DNA of 64,000 nucleotides from Panagrolaimus kolymaensis (GCA_028622995.1 JAJQJQ010000024.1:3410001-3474000); one strand, 5' to 3'. Positions 12,758 through 24,091 are shown, counted from the stretch's first letter. Made by a program: numbers and translations. Notes: a model not told the origin generated them from the letters alone.

Positions 12758-13871
12758 GGCAAAAAAAATGAATCTAAAAACGAAAAAATATAATTTGAGA
12801 GACTTGATAATTTTGAGCAATTTTTAAATCAAAGAATAATTGGAGCATAAACGATGGATGAATGAATGAATGATGTGTTAAAAAATTAGGATTTCGTGTT
12901 TGAAATTTCAGGGCGTTAAAAAATAAAAAAATAAAAAGAATTTCAAAAAAAAGTTCATCCATTTTTTTTCTTCATAAAATTACGCCAATCCCAAACCAGA
13001 AAATGAATTTGTAAAAACTTTCCTACTAAAATAAACCTAAATAAGGCCACTACGAACAATCCAGAAAAAAAAAGATGTCTCTTGATTGTTGTTGTCTTGC
13101 AAAAAAAAAAAAGAGTTGCAATGATTTAACAAAGGCTATAATCTGGGTCATTCCTCCCCTTCGCATAATTTTATAAAGCTGATTCGAAGGCAATAAAATT
13201 GAATGTGGGAAAACAACAAATCTTAAAGATTATTCTTCTTTGCCGTCTAATTTGTTTTCTTTTGTTTTGCTTTGCTAAATACATTTATTTTTAAATTATA
13301 AAAATCCTTTTTTTGCTTTACTACATTTTCCATGAATATTTTTTATAATTACTAAAAAGTTAAAATAAATTGGGCATATATTAACTTTTGTTGCTAAATG
13401 GAAAAAACTCAAGCTTTCTTCTTTAAAAGCAGCGTCGATGGTGACACTACAAACTATAAACACTTTTTAATAAAAAATTTCTATCTTCGTCGTTTTGAAA
13501 GATCGCATTCATTTTTAAATGTAATTTTTTTTCAACGTGTTTGAATAGTGATAATTTTTTATAATTGCTTTAATATTTTTAAAGAAAGTTTTCTTTGCTT
13601 GGAAAAGCATGAATCGCTTTTTTTAAAACTTTTTTCTAAGCAGTAATGACGCATTTTTTCCATTTTTCCTCATATTTTCTTGATTTGTTCCTTCGGTTAT
13701 TTTTTTATTTAACAAAAGAAATAAGAAATTTCAAAACATATTTTCGTGGATCCTTTTTTTTGTTTTGTCCATTTCCATCATTCTATTTCCAAATCAACTA
13801 ATCATTGTTTCTATTTTTTTATTTATAAAAATAAAAATAAAAATTTCAGTGAGTTTTTGTTATCATAAAAA
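12758..13871. other. Divergent intergenic region between paralogue 1 and serpin 1
   Basis: About 1.1 kb between head-to-head genes, so it should hold two promoters. The only structured sequence I can point to is the 18-bp motif at 13135-13152, shared with the flank of paralogue 2. The acceptor-like TTTCAG at 13844-13849, just before the serpin ATG, may be a 5' UTR intron end or a trans-splice site. Confidence 0.5.
13135..13152 (-). promoter_or_regulatory. 18-bp motif shared by both paralogue upstream regions
   Basis: GCTATAATCTGGGTCATT (plus strand) lies 378 bp upstream of the ATG of the 11771-12757 gene. The same 18-mer with one mismatch lies 222 bp upstream of its paralogue. Its mixed base content stands out in AT-rich flank DNA. 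It could be a conserved control element or a remnant of the ancestral duplicated flank. Confidence 0.4.
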
Positions 13872-15260
13872 ATGTCTTGTCATCAAGTGATATCTGCTGG
13901 TCAAGCAAAATTTGCTTTTGATTTGCTTCAAGAATTAGTAGCAAAAAATAAGGAAGGAGAAAATAATAATTCTATCGTTATTTCACCTATTTCAATTTCC
14001 ATTGCATTGGGAATGGTTTTACTTGGAGCTAAAAATAAAACAGCGGAAGAAATTCAATTTGCTCTTGCAAAAAGTTAGTTTTTTTAAAATATTTTTGAAT
14101 TAATTTTATATTACTTTTTTTAGACGTGGATATTGATGAAATTCATAAACATTTTTCAAGCCTTTTACATTTTATCAAAAATGATAATTTTAATAATAAT
14201 AAAGCAGCAATAAAAATGGCAAATAAAATATATTTTGCGAATGATTTAAATATATTAGATTCATTTAAAAATGGAATACAAAAAAATTATGACGGTAATT
14301 TTGAACTCGCAAATTTTCGTGGTGAAGCAATCTATGAAGTAAGAAAAGAAATTAAATTAAAATTTATTTTTGTCCTTTTTTTAATTTTATTTTTTTAGGA
14401 TATAAACAAATTTGTTGCATTTTCAACGGATAATGAAATCCAAGATTTTATTAAACCCGGAATATTCACCTACTTAACAAAGTTGGTATTAATAAATGCA
14501 ATATATTTTGAAAAGAAATGGTCTTCACCTTTTCAATTATGTTCATCTAAATCAAAATTTTATTCTGAACCGAATATTACAAAAGAGGTAAGCATAAAAA
14601 AAAATTTCGATCATTGTTAAAAAATAAAAAAATTTCGCACGGTTCCGCTTTAGACAATGCAAAAAAATCATAGACTTAAAAAAAATAAATTCACAATCAA
14701 TTTTACAGATTTCAATGATGGAAAATTGCAATTATTGTCGATACTTTGAAAATGAAAAATATCAATTTTTGGAACTTTGTTATGAAGGAAAAGAAAAATT
14801 TAGCATGTATCTTCTTCTTCCCCGTGAACGATTTGGATTATCAAAAATTTTAAAAAGCAACGACGATATAGCGACTAAAATTTTGGAATTAATGTCAATC
14901 GAAAATTTTCAAAATGGAAAAATTATTATTCCTAAATTTGAAATTATTTCATCATTTAATCTTAATGAATCCTTAAAAAATTTAAATATTATTGATGCAT
15001 TTGATCGAGATAATGCAGATTTCTCTGGAACAACAAAGGAATATATTTTTATTTCAACAATTCTTCATAAAGCAATTATCAAAGTTTCCGAAGATGGAAC
15101 TAAAGCTGCCGCTGCTACCCTTGACGAGGATATATTGCTTTCGGGTGATGATGAACCAATCAATAAAATACCTTTTGAATTTATTGCTGTTCATCCATTT
15201 CTTTATTTAATTGCAGATAAAGAAAAAAATATTTATTTTATTGGAACTTTTTGTAATTAA
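13872..15260 (+). CDS. Serpin 1, inhibitory-type protease inhibitor
   Basis: Serpins trap serine or cysteine proteases by inserting a cleaved reactive loop into beta-sheet A. Four exons (13872-14073, 14124-14338, 14399-14587, 14709-15260) give 385 residues, normal family length. Recognisable parts are NSIVISPISISIALGMVLLG near the N-terminus, LVLINAIYFEKKW in the breach region, the shutter/sheet residues around LPRERFGLSKIL, and the C-terminal HPFLYLI plus FIGTF. The hinge EDGTKAAAAT keeps the small residues needed for loop insertion, so it is probably inhibitory. Counting from the hinge puts P1-P1' at Leu-Ser (SEDG to ILLS), suggesting a chymotrypsin- or elastase-like target (inference). There is no obvious signal peptide, so it is likely intracellular. 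It sits between the two paralogues of the unknown family. Confidence 0.9.
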
Positions 15261-15628
15261 ATTTATAGCAAAACTTTGCTTTGTACTAACTAATTACCCA
15301 ATTTTTGTTATTTTATGATTTTCGAATTTTTACTTTACTTCATTTACGCTTTTAGCGTTTAAATAAAAAGGTGCAATTTGGTTTTAGTGTACTTTGGATC
15401 GGGTGTTTTTCTTCTAATCTTTTTATATTTCAACTTGTGAGTATCAAATTAACTTTATATAGAAGAGATTCGAACACATAATTTTGGTGTAATGCAGCTT
15501 TGAAAGAATCTTAATTTATACATTTCTTTTTTTAATTATTTAAAAACAGAACAAATTCAATAAAAAATAGTTATTTAAAAAAATTAATTAATCTTTTTTT
15601 TTGTTGGACTTTTCGAGTTATTTTATTT
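15261..15628. other. Convergent 3' flanks of serpin 1 and paralogue 2
   Basis: A short AT-rich stretch between two stop codons that face each other. It includes AATAAA-like signals (TAAATAAAAAGG near 15359). No gene seen. Confidence 0.5.
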
Positions 15629-16774
15629 TTATGTTTCAACTGTTTCTTCTTCATCTGATGATAAATAAAAATTTTCTTCTGATGCGTCTTCAGAAAGATA
15701 GTTAGGTTCCTGGACTTCTTCAGATTCTTTATTTTTATCGCAATTATCATCTGAGCTGCTTGCTAAATAACTTGAATCTAAAGAAATGTCGAAAACTGGA
15801 TCGATTTTTAAGGACTTTTTTGGTGGAGGTGGGTAATCAGTTGATGAATCAGGTTTGAAGTCTGAATCCGAACTGGAAGGGCGAGGATGTTTTTTTGGCG
15901 TTGAAGTTGTTGATTTTTTATTTAAACTGTCCCGTTTTTTAATTGAGCGATTTTTTACCACGGGTGAATTAATAGAAGCTTCATAATATTCTTCGTCAGA
16001 ATTATTTAATTCCGGGCTACTGGAATCAAGGGTAATTGATAGACGCCTTTTATGATCACTTTCCGGCGATTCAAGAGAAATATTTTTTGACAATAATGCA
16101 TCTGGTTTAGTCGGAGTGATAGGACTTGAAGGTTCGTCTGATAATGATGGGTTAGCTTCTCGAAGAACTCTATTAACATCTTGAACATTTTTACATAGGA
16201 ACGTTTCAATTTCATGGTTTGAAAGAATGTTTTTTAAATCCATCGCATCCGATCGTTCAGTAGGAATTAAAGCTTTCACTTTAATTTCAAAGTGCTTTAA
16301 TTGAATTAAAGCAGTCAAAGTATCATCAGAGCTCCAACTCATATGAATAATAATATATGCAAAAGTGTTTTTCGGCCAACTTTTGCAGATCATTTGAGCC
16401 CATTTGATTGGTGAACTAAATGTACGCAAGCGTCGTCGAGATGAAACATATTTAATATTCTTTCCCCAATTCGGTTTGCTAGGAATAAATAAAAATGAGC
16501 TAGGATCAGTATTTTCTTGATCATTTTCTATTTTTACTCCATTTTTTGAGACGCTTTCATTTTCCAAAGGCTGAACATCTTCAGGGACAATTAATTCCGG
16601 TTTAAGAATATAAAAATTTTCAATTAAATGTTGAGCTAAATCCAATGCAGCTGAATAATATAAAGGCATTTTGTCTATTTCCTGAATACCTCCGTTATAG
16701 ATTTCATCAGGAATAAGTTTATACCACTTCTTTTTTGCTTCTTCAATAACTTTTTGAGGTAAATTTAACGCCAT
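15629..16774 (-). CDS. Unrecognised intronless protein, paralogue 2 of a pair
   Basis: A single open frame of 381 residues, taking the start at MALNLPQKVIEEAKKKW, where it lines up with the 11771-12757 protein. The frame continues upstream with a Phe/Tyr-rich run that could be read as a signal or membrane segment, but the paralogue lacks a match there, so I treat it as UTR. Shared blocks are HLIENFYI, IPSKPNWGKNIKYVS, WAQMICKSWPK, FAYIIIHMSW and VKALIPTE. The C-terminal 150 residues are Ser/Pro/Asp/Glu-rich with many acidic runs (SSDEEE near the end), typical of disordered, phosphorylatable tails and unlike the paralogue's tail. I do not recognise the family. Both members lack introns, which is notable because most neighbours have several, and could mean an ancient retrocopy. 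Confidence 0.75.
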   Translation of the reverse strand: MALNLPQKVIEEAKKKWYKLIPDEIYNGGIQEIDKMPLYYSAALDLAQHLIENFYILKPELIVPEDVQPLENESVSKNGVKIENDQENTDPSSFLFIPSKPNWGKNIKYVSSRRRLRTFSSPIKWAQMICKSWPKNTFAYIIIHMSWSSDDTLTALIQLKHFEIKVKALIPTERSDAMDLKNILSNHEIETFLCKNVQDVNRVLREANPSLSDEPSSPITPTKPDALLSKNISLESPESDHKRRLSITLDSSSPELNNSDEEYYEASINSPVVKNRSIKKRDSLNKKSTTSTPKKHPRPSSSDSDFKPDSSTDYPPPPKKSLKIDPVFDISLDSSYLASSSDDNCDKNKESEEVQEPNYLSEDASEENFYLSSDEEETVET

Positions 16775-17817
16775 GGCAACAACAAAATATGAATAACTAA
16801 AAAAAGAAAGAAAAAAGTAAAGAAAAGTAGAAAATGAATTAATTAAACAAAAGATAAGATTCACATCACGAAAAAGTGTATAATAGAAGACCAAACTAAA
16901 ATAAAATAATTTTGCCATGTCTAAAGCAAGATAAACTAAAAAATGTCATTAGTTGTTATTTGTTTTGGCAAGAAATGTTACATGATAGCGGAAAAGCTAT
17001 TATCTGGGTCATTATTTTTGTAATAATAACTCTGAGAGAGATATTTTGGACGATCCACTTCACTTTATTCGTTCATAAAAACTAAACTGAACAAAGATAT
17101 GAAATTATACATAAGAGAGACAATAATACCTTAAAAGACAGCCTTAAAGGTAAATTTCGGTACTTGAAAAGGAATGTGTCGTCATTCTGACAGATTTAAA
17201 TATGTTTGGAGTGGACTAGGGATTTGAGCCGTCGGCAGATGCGCCGCTGCTTCAAGTGTTTTTGAGATAGGACATTTTTGTCGAACACAAATTCCTTAAA
17301 GGTAAAATAAATAAAGTATACGAAAGATTTGGAATAAAAGATTAAAGCTACAGTAATTCGAGTTACAACAATATTGAATGCTATAAAATAAATATTAAAG
17401 CTATAACTCATAATTATTTTATGGATACAAAAATGTTTCATCAAAAAATAATTATTAACCACTGAAAAAATAAAAAAACTATTGATTTTTACAACTGCGA
17501 CCCAATATAAAATGTTGCGATCCCTATATTTTAGATAGAAAACATCCGCTTAAAGAAGGCTCTGCGAGCTGATTAAAATTCAACGAAACAAATTTCTTTT
17601 GTTACGATTTTTCGATTATTTGGGATAAAAAAATATTATTATTTTCTTAAGTTTTTTTTTGTTAGGAAACGAATTTATTTGGTTTTTCCTTTTGTTTTAT
17701 AGAATGGAACGTAAGCTTTTAAGTGGCATTTAGCACATTGTTTGTTTTTTATTCTTTTATTACCTAAATCCAGAAAAAAGTACAAATATTAATTTTATTA
17801 AAAACCAAAACATTTAT
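16775..17817. other. Intergenic region between paralogue 2 and the UGT gene
   Basis: Holds the 5' flank of paralogue 2, including the shared motif at 16996-17013, and the 3' flank of the UGT gene. A small GC-richer patch at about 17215-17260 (GCCGTCGGCAGATGCGCCGC) stands out but shows no coding frame or tRNA fold that I can support. Confidence 0.5.
16996..17013 (-). promoter_or_regulatory. Second copy of the 18-bp shared upstream motif
   Basis: GCTATTATCTGGGTCATT, 17 of 18 bases identical to 13135-13152 and likewise upstream of an intronless paralogue, 222 bp before its ATG. Weaker similarity (GTTGTT, then TTGCAA/GGCAAG) extends on the far side of the motif. Function is unknown. Confidence 0.4.
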
Positions 17818-20062
17818 TTAAGATTTCTTAACTTTTTGTTTGTTTAAAAATTTTCCTAAAACCATTCGTAAAATTTTTCTAACAATCAAAAATGCTACAG
17901 TAACAAAGACAAAAAATCCAAAAATTAAAGTTAAAATAACATCCAATGAATTTAAAATAAACCATGAATGATTTTTGCCTTCAGTTTGTAAAGTTTCAAT
18001 TTCATCAAAATTTGCTGCAAATTCAGTGTATTTTATAACTCTCTCAGCCGAGGACATAGGTTTGGTTGAAATTAATTTTGAAAGTGATTTAGCTTTTTTC
18101 TTATATTTTTCATTTCCAATTATTTTATTAATTGCTTCAACAATTTTTTGTTTTGTGAGTGTATCTTTTTGAAGGGTCACTCCAGTTCCTCGGCGCTCCA
18201 ACATCACGGCATTATGATATTGATCCCCGAAAATTGGAATGCAAATCATTGGTACACCTTTGGATGTTCCTTCGATCACTGAATTCATGCCTCCATGGGA
18301 TATAAAAGCAAGTAAACGAGGGTGATCTAAAAAATAAAAAAATGAGAGTAAGCATTTTTTGTAAAATATCGCAAAAATTTAATTACTCTCATATTGGAAT
18401 GATAGTAATAGTTTTATGAAAAATATTGTTAAAATTTGTTACTATCCTTTTTAATGAAGGAAGAATAAACGACAACGTAAATGCAAAAAAAACAAAAAAT
18501 GTTACCTAATAAATCATTTTGAGGCAACCATTTTTTAGTAAAAACATTTTTATTGTTCTTTACAATTTCATCATCATCATTTTCATATTTCCATATAAAA
18601 TTAATTTCTGGAAATTCTGCAAATGCATCCAAAAATGCTTGCTTTATTGCTGGATTCATGTGAGAGCTATGAACTAAAGATCCGAGAGAAAAGTAAATAA
18701 CACCCTTTTTAGCGGAATTAAAAATTTCTGTGTATTCCTAAAATGAAATTATTTTTTGGTATCGAAAAGAATAAATAATAATTTTACTTTAGCCAATGGC
18801 TGGGATTGAACTTTTCCAAGGCCACCAATATAAATAACTTTATGGGTGATAGGTTGAGGATAATCAATTAATTCATCACTATTTATAAAATGAAAAGCTG
18901 CATCAGCGATGGATTCCTTAAAACATAAAAATTTGATTTTGATCCCAAAATTTTTAATTAGAGTCAAAAAACCTGTAAATTAAAACCAGGAATTTTTTCT
19001 TGAATAGCTTGATCAATTTTATCTATCAAAAATGTTCTCGACCATATGTAATCAACAAAGCTCATAAGGTAATTAGAGATTCGACCAATAAATGACATTT
19101 TATCATGTCCAAGCGAAAAAAGGCCTGAAAAAAATGATAATGGAAAAATTCTTAAAACAAATCAAAATTTAATGATTCCGATCAAAGATTGATTAGCTTA
19201 CTTGGAACATATGAAAGATGAGGTTTTAATCCAAGCAAATCAGTTTGAATTGACATCATGGTTGAACTTGAAGCCGCAATGTATCTTTCAAGGCCAATAA
19301 ATTTAAAAACTCCAAAACCACATGATGCAAAAATTTCAGAAATCCCCAAATCAAAATTTTCTTCTTTAAGTTTTTGCAAAGTTTCTGTATCTCTTAAAAT
19401 ATCTGAAACAAAAAAAAATTACGTTGAAAATTTGCATATTTTTTAAAACTTACTTTTGCAGAAAAGTTCATTCGTGTCACGAAACCATAAAGTCATCTTT
19501 AAAAAACAAATATTTTTTGATTTTAAATTCTGAATAAAAATTTCAAACCTCTTTTAATTTTGCTAATGATTCTGATTCCCAAAGATTATTTTGCCTTTCT
19601 TCAATGGAAAAATGATCAGCAGGGTTTTTCGGAGTTGTATAATATCGAATGGCTTTATTTTTACTTCCAGTAAAATTAATTTTTTCGTTCATCACTGGTT
19701 GATAAACAACCTATAAAATAAAAATAAAAATTGACAATGAGAAAAATTTCAAATTTGGCCGAAAAAATAAAGACTTTGTACTCAAGAAGCAAAAGATTTT
19801 TTTTAAATATGCTCCGATAAATTTTGAGTTCAAAAAACTAAATCTTCTTTAGCTTGACAAGACCCGATTAAAAACTCACAATATCATGGCCAGCATCTGC
19901 GAGAGTATCAGCTATTTTACCCATAAATCCAACATGACTTCCACCAAATTTTGGATTAAATATTAATATTTTTAATCCATTTGTAAGTTCCAAAATCAAA
20001 AAAAGAAAAAGAAATTTGTACAACAAAAATAACATGACTTTTGTCAAAAAAAAAGAAAGCAA
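17818..20062 (-). CDS. UDP-glycosyltransferase (UGT)
   Basis: Animal UGTs move sugar from a UDP-sugar to small lipophilic molecules on the lumenal face of the ER. Eight exons on the minus strand join in frame: 20062-19880, 19710-19549, 19496-19454, 19402-19202, 19124-18973, 18916-18788, 18737-18506 and 18326-17818, giving 536 residues. The N-terminus is a signal peptide (LFLLYKFLFLFLILELTNG) followed by LKILIFNPKFGGSHVGF. The donor-binding signature runs from WLPQNDLL across the last intron to FISHGGMNSVIEG, then GVPMICIPIFGDQ. The C-terminus has one membrane helix (VILTLIFGFFVFVTVAFLIV) and a basic Lys-rich tail ending KKS, the usual ER type I topology. The catalytic His of the N-terminal domain is probably the His in GGSHVGF. 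The gene looks intact. The ATG nine codons further in is an alternative start. Confidence 0.92.
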
Positions 20063-21771
20063 TCAATTTTGACAAAATAATTTAAAAAAATAGCAGACGA
20101 AGACAATAATTTTTTATTTATTTATACCTTTTTTTTCTTTGTAGTCAGTGATTTTTTTTCTCAAAGGTTGATTGATTGAAAGAATAAAGTAAAAGTAAAT
20201 AAAGTTAATGACAAGATACCAAAATGTTATTAAACGAGAAAAAAAATATTATTGACTAAAAATAAAAATTAAAAAATCGAATTCTTTTCCAAAAAATTAA
20301 AGTTGATTTTTTGATTTATGCATAAACTCGACGACAAACCTTTTTTTCATAAAGATAAAATTTAAAAATTTATAACAGGGATCTAAAAATGGATTGTTGT
20401 GACCAACCAACCAACATCACAAACTATGCACAATATTGCACAACAACAAAAAAGAGGTTTCAATGATTAAAGTGGTCAGTCATCATTTTTAGATAAAACA
20501 AAAAATTTGAAATTATTTTTCTTTTATTATTTATTTTTATGAATAAAAATTTATTTGCATTCTTGTTTTTTGTTTTCGAGTTTCAAAATACTCCGATAAA
20601 AGAAATTTTAAAAATTTAATTTTATGGCAAAAAAAATAAATTGATTTCTTTAAAGTTATTTTTTAGATGAAACAAAAAAAGAGGTTTTATAAATTAATAA
20701 TAAAGCAAGTTTATAATTATAAATTTTCTTAGCATCTATGTATAAAAAATTATGAAAAATGTAAAATATTCATTTTTTCTTCTCTTTTTTTTTATTAATT
20801 CTTTTTTCATTTTGATCGCGAAGTTAGCTTGCTTTTAAACAACAAATTTTTACAAAATATTTGTTTATGTAACAAGAGATCAAGTGCAAAAAAAGACAAA
20901 ATAATAAAGAAATTGGTACCAATGGCTTTAAAAATAAATGATGCACCAAAATAAAACAAAGTATTCTTTTTTTAAAAAGGACGGCAATTGATTTCTTTTT
21001 TTTCAAACTCATTTGGAAGAAGCTTGGAAAAAAAAGTTAAATATTCTTTTTCATAGCATTGTTTAGAACTAAAAATGAATTTTTGTCTTTTTCAATTTTA
21101 CCTTTTTTACATGCTTTAAAAAAAATAAACATAAACTAGTTCCATAATTTTAATTTGAAAATTTTTAGCTTTTACGTTCAAAAATTTTATGTTTGATTGA
21201 AAATTAGAAGAAGAAAAAAAATTTACACAAAGGTTCATCGCTTTTTTTTTATTTTGTCGTTCGGCAAAAAAATCCCATTCAGCAAAATTTACACTATCGA
21301 ATCTTAAATTCTATTTTCAATTTTTATTTTATTTTAAAAGAATTTCAAAAGATGGACTAAGAGATTGTGAAACACCAACAACCTTTATGTATTTAACTTG
21401 GCATTTTCATTCATTTTTTGTGTTTTTTTTTCTTCTCGTCCTTTTCATATTTTGGTCGTTTGCGGTTTTTTTTTTAAATATCAGAACGCATTCGATCGAA
21501 TTTTACATCTTCTTTTTTTTCAAATATCTTCTTCTTCGTAAATTTTTTTTGTTTGTTGTTGTTCGTTCGTTTATTTTCTTCATTTCACGGCGTTTTAAAG
21601 TAGCAAACAGAATTTTTTTGTTTGTTAAAGCTAAAAAAAAGTTTGCAATCATCGACAAAATAATTTTCTTGCATTTTTCTTTTTTTTAATTTGCTCGCGT
21701 TTTTTCCAAATAATAATTTTATTTTTTTAATTTCTATTTTATTTCAGCCAGTAATAATAATATCAAAAGTC
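20063..21771. other. Divergent intergenic region, UGT to membrane protein gene
   Basis: About 1.7 kb of AT-rich DNA between two genes reading outwards. The open stretch at about 21387-21690 is T-rich low complexity (Phe/Leu translation), which I read as non-coding leader or promoter DNA rather than a gene. Confidence 0.5.
21741..21747 (+). promoter_or_regulatory. Splice acceptor in the 5' leader (5' UTR intron or trans-splice site)
   Basis: ATTTCAG after a pyrimidine run, 24 bases before the ATG at 21772. With no obvious upstream coding exon, it fits either a leader intron or a spliced-leader acceptor as used by nematodes. I cannot tell which. Confidence 0.35.
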
Positions 21772-22509
21772 ATGGTTCATTTTCGACTTTATACCGTTTC
21801 TCAACCTGAAAAACCCATTCATATTCCGGCTGGCAGCGGCGACGTTGATGAAAAGCTGCACCAACGTAAAGGATTTTATAAGAATTTGATGGGCCATATT
21901 TTGCATGCCATCCTTCTCCTTTCAATAACTTTCATTATTTTTTCTATTTTGAAAGATACTCCTTCACCAAATTATTTTTTGAATCAATGTGAAACTGAAA
22001 ATCGAACTATTGATGAAGAACGTGAATTATTTTCAAATGTTAAACATTTAAATAAAGCTGTTGGGGAACTTCATCAAATTTATTATTACAACATCCCTGT
22101 TGCTAATGGCTCTGATTGGGATGGAATCAAAAATGCTATGACTTCCGTAAATATTCTTAGAATTGAAGCTGAAAAAAAATATGATTCAAAATATCTAAAT
22201 TTTAATAAATGTGTTTATTCCAAAGTTGATGAATTCAACCATCACTTCACCCACTTGGCTTTAGGCGCAATGGTTATTTTTATTATTGCATTTTTTGTTA
22301 CTTTTTTATTTCGAAAATTTTTTATGATTTGGTTCGTTAAAAAAGAATTCACCGAAATTGGATGGAAGCAAGCTGGGGTTTTTAATAATTGGTTGACATG
22401 CATTTGGTTTATTCTTGGTGGCCTTTTCCTTTACTATCTTTATTTCAACTTTGCTAAAGAAGCTAATGCAAAACGACATGGCCAATTTATTTCATATTTT
22501 TCTATCTAA
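21772..22509 (+). CDS. Unrecognised three-helix membrane protein
   Basis: A single exon of 245 residues. The start is the first ATG after the acceptor at 21747. Hydrophobic helices lie at about residues 46-65 (HAILLLSITFIIFSIL), 161-184 (LALGAMVIFIIAFFVTFLF) and 205-225 (WLTCIWFILGGLFLYYLYF). Between the first two is a loop of about 95 residues with two cysteines (NQCETENR and NKCVYSK) and two N-glycosylation sequons (ENRT, NGS), so this loop is probably lumenal or extracellular with a disulfide. The N-terminal tail has a basic patch (HQRKGFYK). I recognise no family. The size and topology are compatible with several small nematode membrane families. Confidence 0.7.
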   Translation: MVHFRLYTVSQPEKPIHIPAGSGDVDEKLHQRKGFYKNLMGHILHAILLLSITFIIFSILKDTPSPNYFLNQCETENRTIDEERELFSNVKHLNKAVGELHQIYYYNIPVANGSDWDGIKNAMTSVNILRIEAEKKYDSKYLNFNKCVYSKVDEFNHHFTHLALGAMVIFIIAFFVTFLFRKFFMIWFVKKEFTEIGWKQAGVFNNWLTCIWFILGGLFLYYLYFNFAKEANAKRHGQFISYFSI

Positions 22510-22806
22510 AGTTTTTTATATTTTACGTTGATTTTATTTTCTCGTTTTCATATTCTTTTTTTTTTGTTTTTTTTGGAGTTAATCAACTTTTTTTGTTAAA
22601 ATAAAACACTTAGTAAAAATTTTAAATTATTTTTGCCCCTTCCATTTTTCTATATAGAATTTCTTGGTTGAAATCTTTGGTGTTTAAAAAATAAAGAAAT
22701 ATATTTTTTTTCGTTTTTGTTTTATATATTGTATAAAAAAAGAGAAATGTTGTGTGCCGCCTGACTATGATTCATTTTGTTTCGCGCCAATGTTATTTTT
22801 GCAGCC

Positions 22807-22905
22807 ATTTACCAAAATATGGGTACTTTTTGTTAAAAAAAATTATTTCTTAAAGTTAAGTTTAACCATAAAATTGTTGGATTTATTCCATTCGTGGTTT
22901 TTTTT
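22807..22905 (+). pseudogene. Serpin 3' end relic
   Basis: The last codons of a serpin (frame reading IYQNMGTFC, stop) and about 70 bases of 3' UTR closely match the end and 3' flank of serpin 2 (25491 onward). Shared runs include ATGGGTACTTTTTGTTAA, ATTTCTTAAAGTT and TTTAACCATAAAATTGT. No upstream serpin exon is found nearby, so this looks like the remnant of a duplicated serpin gene. Confidence 0.6.
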
Positions 22906-22984
22906 ATTGCTACAAATTGATGGAATTTTTCATTCAACTTTCATTGATTAGGATGATATTGAAAAATAAAAACAGTTAAAACCA

Positions 22985-23110
22985 ATGACATTTGCATTAA
23001 ATTCGGGCGTTGCACCTAATGAAATTGCTGATGAACGCACTCATAATTATGTAGCAAAAATGATAGAGAACTTACAAAACAAAATCAAAAAGAAACGAAT
23101 GCATGCATAG
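22985..23110 (+). other. Small open frame of uncertain status, 41 codons
   Basis: ATG to TAG encoding a short charged peptide (MTFALNSGVAPNEIADERTH..., ending KKKRMHA). Base content is more even and codon use more gene-like than the surrounding DNA, and it lies just after the serpin relic. It could be a decayed exon, part of an unlisted mobile element, or chance. No splice partners found. Confidence 0.2.
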
Positions 23111-23752
23111 TTATAGTATGACAGAGGTGTAGTTCCGAGGAAAACTTATCACAAAGAAAAGGTGATCGATATCCATCAATTAGTCGATTAATTAAATACA
23201 CATAAATTCAAAGTGAATACTAACAATAATAAAAGTGGAGAAAATTTTTGTTTGCAGTTATTAGATTTTTTCTGTTATGGTTTTAAAACAACTTGATCCA
23301 ATGATTTATCAAACTTAAATAAAGTGACTGCTCCTTTAAACTCGAATTACAGCTTTTTTTCTTAACTAAAATAAATAGCTTTATACGACTTTGGTTTCTC
23401 TATAATTTTTTTTTACTGTAAGATCATTGTTTTGGTTTTTCATTTTTATTTTTAAAAAGGTAAACTCATTTGGAAGCAGCCTCTTTTTCGAGAAAAAAAG
23501 TTTTTTATGTTTTAAAAAACGAATAAAAGCTACGCTTGAACTTGAAATCAATGATTTTTTAAAATGGCTTGATTTGTAAATACGATCCATTTCCATTTTT
23601 CGTTTTTTTAATATATTTAAAATACAAAATTCCTAACTTCTAATAAAACGAAACCCATTGTTTTTTAAAGTTTTTAGTTTAAACTAAAACCAATGACATC
23701 TTCCAATAGTTTTAGAGAGTAAAATTTATTAATTAATGTTTGTTTTTTTTAA

Positions 23753-23971
23753 ATATAAAGCGTCGAAATATAAAATTTTTTTGCCAGGTTCAAAATTTTT
23801 CCAGACACCCTGTTTTTTTGTAAAATTTACAAAAAATGCAGTGCTCTTTTTGTAAATGCCCCGTAAGTTTACAAAAAGAGCACTGCATTTTTTGTAAATT
23901 TTACAAAAAAACAGGGTGTCTGGAAAAATTTTGAACCTGGCAAAAAAATTTTTTATTTCGACGCTTTATAT
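23753..23971. repeat. 219-bp foldback palindrome (MITE-like)
   Basis: Two 104-bp arms (23753-23856 and 23868-23971), nearly perfect inverse copies around an 11-bp spacer TGCCCCGTAAG. The ends read ATATAAAGCGTCGAAAT and its reverse complement. The element would form a long hairpin. No clear target duplication beyond possible TA. It lies 121 bp before the serpin 2 ATG. Confidence 0.85.
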
Positions 23972-24091
23972 GCTCGCATAAAAAAAGCTGGCGACGTGTG
24001 TTTAACGAAAAAAAACTTTTTTGATAATATACAAATCTGCGCATTTTATTTATAGAAAAAATTGTTTTCTAATAATAAAACTTAAATAAAA

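Larger units (their letters stand above)
22510..24091. other. Intergenic region with serpin relic and foldback
   Basis: No complete gene. It holds a serpin C-terminal/3' UTR relic (22807-22905), a 41-codon open frame of uncertain status (22985-23110) and a long foldback palindrome (23753-23971), each listed separately. The rest is AT-rich. Confidence 0.5.

Noticed and set aside
17215..17262. GC-richer patch resembling part of a tRNA
   Set aside because: A TTCAAATCC-like stretch can be found on the minus strand, but no acceptor stem, A box or anticodon arm fits.
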